From contig JALNZQ010000114.1 of the NCBI GenBank assembly GCA_023229165.1, positions 1-8,168 of the forward strand: a stretch of 8,168 nt of DNA, written 5' to 3'. The translations under genes and the position numbers were made by a program. Positions 1-4,954 of the stretch are shown one piece after another (positions within the stretch are counted from its first letter, which is position 1; each line of letters starts with the position of its first letter). The stretch comes from Methanothrix sp. (GTDB lineage: Archaea; Halobacteriota; Methanosarcinia; Methanotrichales; Methanotrichaceae). The notes under the pieces are model-generated. The model worked only from the letters and a program-made list of their open reading frames with translations. It was not told where the DNA came from and made no database searches.

Positions 1-118
1 CCTCGGACTGAGGGGGATAGCCTGTGGAGAACCGACCTCCGGCTTTGGCCTATGTCCAAAGTAAGCGCCGGTTCGTCGAAGCAGGAAGCCCCATCCTTTA
101 GAGTGGGGAGGAAGTCAC
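1..118 (+). mobile_element. Right end of an IS200/IS605-family (tnpB-carrying) insertion sequence
   Basis: Only the 3' end of the element lies in the window. Its mark is the terminal hairpin at 89-108 (arms CCCCA and TGGGG around TCCTTTAGAG), preceded by GAAGC-AGGAAG and followed by GAAGTCAC. This arrangement is typical of the right ends of archaeal and cyanobacterial IS605/IS1341-type elements. There are no terminal inverted repeats or target duplication to look for, because this family moves as single-stranded DNA through subterminal hairpins. The outer boundary is placed at the end of GTCAC (118) by analogy and could be off by a few bases. The left end and any tnpA gene lie outside the window. 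Confidence 0.65.
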
Positions 119-138
119 TTCCAAGTAGATGGCGATAC
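1..138 (+). ncRNA. Probable omegaRNA 3' part of the TnpB element, with guide segment about 119-138
   Basis: In characterised IS200/IS605 elements the end of tnpB and the right end are transcribed as omegaRNA, a scaffold that TnpB binds. The bases just outside the right end then act as the guide. By that rule the scaffold here ends with the hairpin at 89-108 and the GAAGTCAC tail, and the guide would be roughly 119-138, starting TTCCAAGTAG. This is inferred from element position. I see the conserved terminal hairpin directly, but the upstream scaffold fold and the transcript are not demonstrable by eye. Confidence 0.4.
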
Positions 139-177
139 TATGTACGTGAGGGTGAACAATATGAGGGAAGTGCCTAA
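1..177 (+). CDS. tnpB: TnpB-like transposon nuclease, C-terminal tail only (partial, possibly frame-damaged)
   Basis: Frame 1 is open from the window edge to TAA at 175-177. It encodes a tail beginning PRTEGDSLWRTDLRLW and containing SSKQEAPSFRVG, and the KQEAPSFR-like string is what many IS605 OrfB/TnpB proteins carry where the gene runs into the right-end hairpin. TnpB is the RNA-guided nuclease of these elements, but none of its RuvC or zinc-ribbon catalytic region is in the window. Reading frame 2 instead gives GIACGEPTSGFG and stops at 62-64. An ACG(D/E)xT string is, from memory, also usual at this point of the protein. The TEG and KQEAP portions sit in frame 1 and the ACGEPT portion in frame 2, so a one-base slip in the G run near position 15 and a second compensating slip are possible. 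Beyond 118 the frame reads into host DNA and overlaps the next gene. Confidence 0.45.
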   Translation, partial: PRTEGDSLWRTDLRLWPMSKVSAGSSKQEAPSFRVGRKSLPSRWRYYVREGEQYEGSA

Positions 178-520
178 AGAAATCAAGAAAGCGATTGATG
201 TCTGGTATCGGGATGCTGGCATACTCAGGTTTTTGCATATATTCCTGGGTTTGATGGCTTTAGTACTGACAATAACTGTTGCATCTTCAATTCCAAACCA
301 AAATCCATGGATAGCCTGGGGAGCAGCGATCACCGTTGGCATTTTGACGTCTTTCAACCTGGGGACAAAGTCGAATAACATGCGAAATGCTTGGAGAATA
401 TTAAACGAGGCAAAAATTCGATATGAAAATCAAGATGATATGACATTGGAAAAGCTAATCGATGCCTACCGGGATGGTGAGAAGCTAGTTGGAGATGTTG
501 TAATAAATATCAAGAGTTAG
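161..520 (+). CDS. Small two-transmembrane protein, SLATT-like
   Basis: The 119-residue protein has a charged N-terminal helix (about 1-22), a hydrophobic segment at about 24-43 (RFLHIFLGLMALVLTITVA), and a short polar turn with NQNPW. A second hydrophobic segment lies at about 49-68, followed by a charged helical C-terminal tail (about 70-112) ending in a YRDGEKLVGDV stretch. That order (helix, two close membrane segments, cytosolic helical tail) is the layout of SLATT proteins, predicted pore-forming effectors found with nucleotide-second-messenger and other conflict systems. The assignment rests on architecture, not on a motif I can prove. I start at ATG 161 because GGTGA at 151-155 sits five bases upstream. 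An in-frame ATG at 140 would add seven residues. The gene begins about 40 bases after an IS605 right end and is A+T-rich beside the methyltransferase, which suggests accessory DNA. Any partner gene would be beyond the left edge. Confidence 0.6.
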   Translation: MREVPKEIKKAIDVWYRDAGILRFLHIFLGLMALVLTITVASSIPNQNPWIAWGAAITVGILTSFNLGTKSNNMRNAWRILNEAKIRYENQDDMTLEKLIDAYRDGEKLVGDVVINIKS

Positions 521-532
521 GTATAATAAGAT

Positions 533-572
533 AAAAATTGCTTATGTCCGACCAGTTCTCGTTCCCGGACAT
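533..572 (-). terminator. Hairpin plus T-run terminator between convergent genes
   Basis: A seven-base perfect inverted repeat (ATGTCCG at 544-550, CGGACAT at 566-572, 15-base loop) starts at the stop codon of the methyltransferase. Read on the minus strand, it is followed by a run of five T at 537-533. This fits an end-of-transcript signal for the methyltransferase. The stem could also slow transcription arriving from the two-membrane-segment gene, but there is no T-run on the plus side. Archaeal termination depends mainly on T-runs, so the hairpin itself may serve RNA stability. Confidence 0.45.
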
Positions 573-1183
573 CAGTTCTTGAGAAAGACCGCTTCCACCT
601 CGGCGCGCACAAGGGGCTCTCCTTTTACGCGCAGCTTCCAGCGGCGCATGCCGATGGACGCAGGCCGAAGGTCGCAGAAAATCTCCTTAACCTCGCTTTC
701 CGAGAAGTAGTGGGTGAGAATGCCGCTGCCCCGCCGAAATGTTCCCGGCTCCACCTCTTCGCCCTGTCCGGCTCGCATATCCTGCTCGCAAAAATCCCGG
801 AAAAAGAGCTGCCCTCCAGGCGCAAGCACGCGCGCTGCCTCGCGGGCGAGGGCGTGCCGGTCGGCGGCAAGCAGGTGGCCGGTCACATGGAAGGCGAAGA
901 CCGCATCAAAGCTCTCCTCTCGCAAGGGCAGACGACCGGCATCGGCCTGGATAAGGAAGACATCAGCTCGAACACGGCGAGCGAGGTGCAGGGCCTCTAG
1001 GGAAACGTCCAGGGCGACGATTTTCCAGTCGACGGGCAACGCAGAGAGTGTTTTGCCGTCGCCGCAGCCCAGCTCCAGGACGGACGAGCCCTCGGGAAGG
1101 ATGGGCAGATTCTTGACGCCGCCCCCCCAGAGGCGGCCCCGGCTGGCGTAGTCTTTATCCCAGGCTTTGAGGTGAGAGTCCAC
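572..1183 (-). CDS. Class I SAM-dependent methyltransferase, METTL2/6/8-like
   Basis: The protein has 203 residues and a complete Rossmann methyltransferase fold. Motif I is VLELGCGDGKT (about 35-45), the acidic end of strand 2 is ALDVS with Asp59, and QADAGRLPL follows at 79-87 with Asp81. FDAVFAFHVTGHL (92-104) is the motif IV region and RVLAPGGQLFFRD (118-130) the post-motif strand. After this, FRDFCEQDM and FRRGSGILTHYFSESEVKEIF (149-169, Arg/Gly then YFS) recall the FRDYGRYDM and VRGDGTRxYFF segments of METTL2/6/8, the eukaryotic tRNA 3-methylcytidine enzymes. The N-terminal WDKDYASRG also resembles the start of that fold. The substrate is unknown; tRNA is an inference, and a small molecule or protein is possible. 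The start is GTG at 1183, with an in-frame stop not far upstream and no clear ribosome site, so the mRNA may be leaderless. The gene is divergent from the glycohydrolase. Confidence 0.85.
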   Translation of the reverse strand: MDSHLKAWDKDYASRGRLWGGGVKNLPILPEGSSVLELGCGDGKTLSALPVDWKIVALDVSLEALHLARRVRADVFLIQADAGRLPLREESFDAVFAFHVTGHLLAADRHALAREAARVLAPGGQLFFRDFCEQDMRAGQGEEVEPGTFRRGSGILTHYFSESEVKEIFCDLRPASIGMRRWKLRVKGEPLVRAEVEAVFLKN

Positions 1184-1207
1184 GAAAGTCTTAGTGGGAA
1201 GGGAGCC

Positions 1208-1218
1208 GCAATAATCCT
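1208..1218 (-). promoter_or_regulatory. Possible TATA element for the methyltransferase gene
   Basis: Reading the minus strand, AAAGGATTATTGC is centred about 29 bases before the GTG start at 1183. An archaeal TATA box (usually about 27 bases before transcription start) at this spot would place initiation at or next to the start codon. That agrees with the missing ribosome site and would give a leaderless message. The match to a TATA consensus is weak. Confidence 0.25.
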
Positions 1219-1248
1219 TTGGCTGATTTCCCGAAATCTATCCCGATG

Positions 1249-1257
1249 GTTATTAGT
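1249..1257 (+). promoter_or_regulatory. Possible TATA element for the glycohydrolase gene
   Basis: GTTATTAGT lies about 28 bases before ATG 1281, and no ribosome binding site precedes that ATG. As on the opposite strand, the spacing suggests a leaderless transcript. The element is only a loose TATA match. Nothing else obvious (operator, riboswitch) is visible in the 97 bases between the two divergent genes. Confidence 0.25.
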
Positions 1258-1280
1258 CCCATGTCGTCGCCCATCCGCTC

Positions 1281-2222
1281 ATGGATTTGTTGGACCGCTT
1301 CCGGGGCTGTCTCTTGGGCGTGGCCGTGGGCGACGCTCTGGGAATGCCCACCGAGGGCTACACTGCCTGGGAGATCAAAGCTAAATTCGGCATGGTTCGT
1401 GAGATGATGCCGGCTCCAGAAGGCCACTTTCACACCGGTCTATGTGCCGGCCAGTTCACCGATGACACTGAAGAGACGCTGCTCTTGGCCGAGTCGATTA
1501 TCGAGGCTGCGGGCTATTCGCCGGACAGATTTGCCGAGAAGCTAATCGCCTGGGGCACGACCTGGACGCTCGACGAGCGGCTCAACCGGGGGGTGGGCTT
1601 TGCCACCCGTTCTGCGGTAGAGAGCATGATAGCAGGAACTGCCTGGCAGCAGTCGGGCCTGGCCATTCCCACTTGCGGCGCTGCCATGCGTGCTGCGCCC
1701 ATGGGCCTTCTCTACCACACGGATCTCAACATCGTGAAGAGCTATGCCGACCTGCAGAGCCTGCCTACCCATACCTCAGCTGCCGCCCGGGCCGCGGCTG
1801 TTGCCGTTGCCGTAGGCGTGGCCCTTTCCTTGACCGGCTTTTCTAAGGATATTATCTTGAGGAACGCCGCCTCCCAGGCCAGCCGCCTGGATGCCGAATT
1901 TGCAGAAAGGCTTCTCTGGGTAGGAGCACTCTTGAACCTCAAGCCGGAGGACGCCCTGGGTCTGATCCGAAACTCTCCCCTGGCCTCGGAGAGCGTGCCC
2001 GCCGCCTTCTACTGCTTCCTCAAGTTTGAGCCAGAGGAGGCGCTCGTCATGGCCGCCAGCTGCGGGGGCGACACTGACTCCATAGCCTCCATCTCCGGCT
2101 CCCTTTTCGGCGCGGCCCAGGGCACTGCCTGGATCCCGGAGAGCTGGCTGGCAGCTCTGGAGGGAAAAGAGAGAATTGAGGATGCCGCACGTGGCCTCTT
2201 TGAGCTTTCCGCCTCCTTTTAA
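1281..2222 (+). CDS. ADP-ribosylglycohydrolase (DraG/ARH family)
   Basis: The 313-residue protein shows the whole family signature. The N-terminal GCLLGVAVGDALGMP (9-23) is followed by FTDDTE (59-64), whose Thr-Asp-Asp binds the di-metal centre. HTSAAARA (164-171) and CGGDTDSIASISGSLFGA (261-278) follow, the latter giving the second Asp-x-Asp-Ser metal-binding set. Length and spacing are normal for the family, so it should be catalytically competent. These Mg/Mn enzymes remove ADP-ribose from proteins (arginine in DraG and ARH1, serine in ARH3) or hydrolyse related ADP-ribosyl compounds. The substrate cannot be told here, and no ADP-ribosyltransferase or nitrogenase gene is nearby. The start is ATG 1281, which places the conserved GCLLG nine residues in, as usual. 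It ends 24 bases before argC, so co-transcription with the arginine genes is likely, though a functional tie is unproven. Confidence 0.93.
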   Translation: MDLLDRFRGCLLGVAVGDALGMPTEGYTAWEIKAKFGMVREMMPAPEGHFHTGLCAGQFTDDTEETLLLAESIIEAAGYSPDRFAEKLIAWGTTWTLDERLNRGVGFATRSAVESMIAGTAWQQSGLAIPTCGAAMRAAPMGLLYHTDLNIVKSYADLQSLPTHTSAAARAAAVAVAVGVALSLTGFSKDIILRNAASQASRLDAEFAERLLWVGALLNLKPEDALGLIRNSPLASESVPAAFYCFLKFEPEEALVMAASCGGDTDSIASISGSLFGAAQGTAWIPESWLAALEGKERIEDAARGLFELSASF

Positions 2223-2246
2223 TATCATTAGCTCGTGAGGGATTTT

Positions 2247-3272
2247 ATGATAGATGTAGGAATTGTCGGTGGTTCGGGCTACACCGGTGGGGAGCTCTTG
2301 CGCCTCCTGGCAAATCATCCCGAGGTCAAGGTAGTTGCCGTCACCTCCCGAAAGCTGGCAGGGAAACCCGTAACAACAGTTCATCCTCACTTAAAGAGCA
2401 TCTATTCTCAGAGCTTTGAGGCGCTGAGTGGCAAAGAGGTTGCAGAGCGCTGTGACATTGTCTTTACCGCTGTTCCCCACGGCACAGCCATGGACTGGGT
2501 GCCTGAGCTTCTAGATGCAGGCACGCGGGTCATCGATCTGTCTTCGGACTACCGATTGCCTACGGACGTCTTCGAGAAGACTTATGCCACAAAGCATCGC
2601 GCTCCGCGCGAGGCCGTCTTCGGACTGACGGAGCTTCATCCCGAGGTGGCACGAGCCAAGCTGGTGGGCAATCCCGGCTGCTATCCCACGGGAGCTACAT
2701 TGGCAGTGGCCCCGTTGGCCAAGGCTGGTCTGGTGGAGCGTGTGGTCTACGACTCTAAGTCAGGCATCTCCGGTGCAGGTGTGGAGCCCACGGTGACCTC
2801 TCACTACCCCAATATGTCGCAAAATATTATCCCCTACAAGCTCACGACGCACCGGCACGTCCCGGAGATCAAGCAGGAGCTCTCCCGCCTGTCGCCGGGC
2901 ATAAAGGTGAACTTTACTCCCCACGTCATCCCATCCGTGCGGGGCATTCTCACCACAGCTCATGTCTTCGCCAGCCCCGGCGCCGTTGAGACGCTGCAGG
3001 ATAAAAGCCAGGTAGCTTCGATCTACCGTGAGTTTTACAAGAATGCACCCTTTGTTCGCATGGCGGATGGCATTCCCAAGCTGTCCTCGGTGCGCGGCTC
3101 CAACTTCTGCGACATAAGCTTTGAGCCTGAGAAGGATAGCGATCGACTGGTGGTCATATCTGCCATAGATAACCTGGTGAAGGGAGCGTCCGGCCAGGCC
3201 ATTCAAAACATGAACCTCATGGCTGGCCTTGATGAGAAGACAGGGCTGTGGTTCCCAGGCATGGCGCCCTGA
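2247..3272 (+). CDS. argC: N-acetyl-gamma-glutamyl-phosphate reductase
   Basis: ArgC catalyses the NADPH-dependent reduction of N-acetylglutamyl 5-phosphate to the semialdehyde, the third step of arginine synthesis, in the cytoplasm. With ATG 2247 the protein has 341 residues, a normal length. It opens with the nucleotide-binding GIVGGSGYTGGELLRLL (about 5-21). The active-site cysteine is Cys145 in GNPGCYPTGA, and the catalytic-region histidines are in THRHVPEI (about 201-208). SSVRGSNFCDISF and AIDNLVKGASGQAIQNMNL near the C terminus are strongly conserved in the family. The ending GLDEKTGLW is close to Methanosarcina ArgC as I remember it. I prefer ATG 2247 because GAGGG sits just upstream at 2237-2241; GTG 2235 would add four residues. 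It is the first arg gene of the cluster, 39 bases ahead of the CBS gene. No arginine-responsive element is visible before it. Confidence 0.97.
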   Translation: MIDVGIVGGSGYTGGELLRLLANHPEVKVVAVTSRKLAGKPVTTVHPHLKSIYSQSFEALSGKEVAERCDIVFTAVPHGTAMDWVPELLDAGTRVIDLSSDYRLPTDVFEKTYATKHRAPREAVFGLTELHPEVARAKLVGNPGCYPTGATLAVAPLAKAGLVERVVYDSKSGISGAGVEPTVTSHYPNMSQNIIPYKLTTHRHVPEIKQELSRLSPGIKVNFTPHVIPSVRGILTTAHVFASPGAVETLQDKSQVASIYREFYKNAPFVRMADGIPKLSSVRGSNFCDISFEPEKDSDRLVVISAIDNLVKGASGQAIQNMNLMAGLDEKTGLWFPGMAP

Positions 3273-3311
3273 ACTGATCCTGAACTAATAAGCGAAAATT
3301 AGGTGAAAATA

Positions 3312-3791
3312 ATGAAAGTCAGAGATGTTATGAACGTCAAGCCAGTCACAGTCCAGGCTGAGGCTTTTGTGAGCGAGGCGGCTCGCCTCCTGCGCGAGAA
3401 TAAGATCAGCGGCATGCCGGTTTTAGATGGAGAAAAGCTGGTGGGCGTGGTATCGGAATCGGACCTTTTGCGCCTTTTATCTGTGGAAGAGAAGGACGGC
3501 GATCTCTGGCTTCCCAGTCCCTTCGAGGTTTTCGAGATTCCATTTCGAGATCTGGTAAAGTGGGAACGGATGCATGCCAGCCTGGAGGAGATCCCAACGA
3601 AAAGAGTTGGCAATATCATGAGCAAAAACCTGCATGAATTGGGGCCGGATGATTCAATTGAGGAGGCGGCAGGCATCATGACCCGCCACCGCATAAACCG
3701 GCTGCCGGTGGTGGAGGACGGACGGCTGGTGGGCATAGTGACCAGGGGCGACATCATATCCGGTCTGGGGATGCAGCGTGCAGAGGATTGA
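3312..3791 (+). CDS. Two-CBS-domain protein, possible regulator of the arginine cluster
   Basis: The 159-residue protein is essentially one CBS pair. CBS1 (about 2-57) has VRDVMNVKPVTV, the ISGMPVLDG strand and LVGVVSESDLLRLL. CBS2 (about 97-153) has VGNIMSKNLHELGPDDSIEEAA, INRLPVVEDGRLVGIVTRGDII. A 40-residue linker between them (about 58-96), with DLWLPSPFEVFEIPFRDLVKW, is longer than in a minimal pair. CBS pairs usually bind adenine nucleotides or S-adenosylmethionine and regulate a partner. There is no attached enzyme, transporter or DNA-binding domain, so it must act on another protein or simply sense. Start ATG 3312 follows AGGTGA (3301-3306) by five bases; GTG 3303 is part of that ribosome site and is less likely. 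Its 3' end overlaps argJ by 14 bases, so the two are probably translationally coupled, pointing to a role tied to arginine synthesis. Confidence 0.9.
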   Translation: MKVRDVMNVKPVTVQAEAFVSEAARLLRENKISGMPVLDGEKLVGVVSESDLLRLLSVEEKDGDLWLPSPFEVFEIPFRDLVKWERMHASLEEIPTKRVGNIMSKNLHELGPDDSIEEAAGIMTRHRINRLPVVEDGRLVGIVTRGDIISGLGMQRAED

Positions 3792-4944
3792 GGGCGGCAT
3801 CTGCGCCGTTTCTGGAGTGCGAGCTTCCGGAGTGCGCCAGGGAAAATACGGCCTGGCACTGATCGCCGCCTCCGGAGCAGCTGCCGGCATGTTCACCACC
3901 AACAAGGTGAGAGCAGCGCCCCTGGACGTCACCGCCGGACATTTGGCCGGAGGCTATCTGGACGGCGTCATCGCCAATAGCGGCTGCGCCAATGCTTACA
4001 CCGGTCCGCGGGGACTGGAGGATGCCAGGGCCATGGCCCGACTTTTAGCCGGTTTTCTGGCAACTGATGAAAAGAAGATCGGCGTGGCTTCCACTGGCGT
4101 CATTGGTCGCTACATGGATCTGCCGCTCATCTCCCGGCTCTTCGAGCAGGCCAAAGTGAGGCTTCGTAGCGACAGCGAAGCCGGCACAGAAGCGGAGCGG
4201 GCCATCATGACCACGGACACTCGCGTAAAAGAGATCGCTGTGGAGCATGAGGGCCTGCGCGTGGCCGGTATAGTCAAAGGCGCCGGAATGATCGAGCCCA
4301 ATGTGGCCACCATGCTCTGTTTCCTTTACACGGATGCAGATTTTCCATCTTCGGTGTTGCACGATTGTCTGGCCGATGCCGTGAGTGGCAGCTTCAATAT
4401 GCTCACTGTTGACGGGGACACCAGCACCAATGATACTGTGCTCCTCACGTCTACGGGAAAGGTCAAAGGCCTGGTGGCAGATTTCCGCGAAGCATTGAGG
4501 TACGTATGCATGGAGCTGGCGCGCATGATGGCAAGGGATGGCGAGGGCGCCAGCAAGTACTTTGAGACGGTGGTCCGCGGCGCGCGTAGCAAGGAAGACG
4601 CCCGCCTGGTTGCCAAGGCGGTAGCTCGCAGCAGTCTGGTCAAGACGGCCGTCTATGGCGCCGATCCCAATTGGGGCCGCATCATCTGCGCCGTGGGATA
4701 CTCGGGGGCGGAGATGGACCCGACGAAGATCACACTGGGCCTGGAAGGAATGGGTGGCATCAAGGTCTCGCTGGTAGAAAAGGGCCGCATCGTGGATGGA
4801 GTCCTGGATCAGGCCAAAGAGATTATGAAAGGGGATACTATCACCATCAATATTGACCTCGCCCTGGGCAATGCCGATGCACGCGGCTTTGGCTGCGATC
4901 TGACCCCTGAGTATGTGAATGTAAACGCCAACTACACAACTTAA
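3778..4944 (+). CDS. argJ: Glutamate N-acetyltransferase / ornithine acetyltransferase
   Basis: ArgJ transfers the acetyl group of N-acetylornithine to glutamate, closing the cyclic arginine pathway; some family members also make N-acetylglutamate from acetyl-CoA. The 388-residue precursor carries the self-cleavage site KGAGMIEPNVATML (167-180). The nucleophile is Thr178, and cleavage before it gives alpha and beta chains. Other family marks are IEGGICAVSGVRASGV at the N terminus, ANSGCANAYTG (66-76), ASTGVIG (104-110), VDGDTSTNDT (211-220), GADPNWGRI (294-302) and the C-terminal GCDLTPEYVNVNANYTT. Start GTG 3778 lies inside the CBS gene, with a GGGGAT ribosome-site-like string just upstream. 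It places IEGG at residue 4, where homologues have it. Whether this enzyme is mono- or bifunctional cannot be read from sequence. Many archaeal ArgJ proteins studied are monofunctional, which would require a separate acetylglutamate synthase elsewhere. Confidence 0.97.
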   Translation: MQRIEGGICAVSGVRASGVRQGKYGLALIAASGAAAGMFTTNKVRAAPLDVTAGHLAGGYLDGVIANSGCANAYTGPRGLEDARAMARLLAGFLATDEKKIGVASTGVIGRYMDLPLISRLFEQAKVRLRSDSEAGTEAERAIMTTDTRVKEIAVEHEGLRVAGIVKGAGMIEPNVATMLCFLYTDADFPSSVLHDCLADAVSGSFNMLTVDGDTSTNDTVLLTSTGKVKGLVADFREALRYVCMELARMMARDGEGASKYFETVVRGARSKEDARLVAKAVARSSLVKTAVYGADPNWGRIICAVGYSGAEMDPTKITLGLEGMGGIKVSLVEKGRIVDGVLDQAKEIMKGDTITINIDLALGNADARGFGCDLTPEYVNVNANYTT

Positions 4945-4954
4945 ATGAGCTGAC

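Noticed and set aside
714..1151. Arg/Ser/Ala-rich plus-strand open frames inside the methyltransferase gene
   Set aside because: Composition is typical of an off-frame reading. The minus-strand frame carries all methyltransferase motifs.
2235..2246. GTG 2235 as argC start
   Set aside because: The GTGAGGG at this place serves better as the ribosome site for ATG 2247, whose product starts as homologues do. The upstream start remains possible.
1776..2390. Open frame antisense to the glycohydrolase/argC junction (204 codons)
   Set aside because: It spans two confidently identified genes on the other strand, with no ribosome site or family signature. Treated as a shadow.
3303..3311. GTG 3303 as start of the CBS gene
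   Set aside because: It is part of the AGGTGA ribosome site for ATG 3312.
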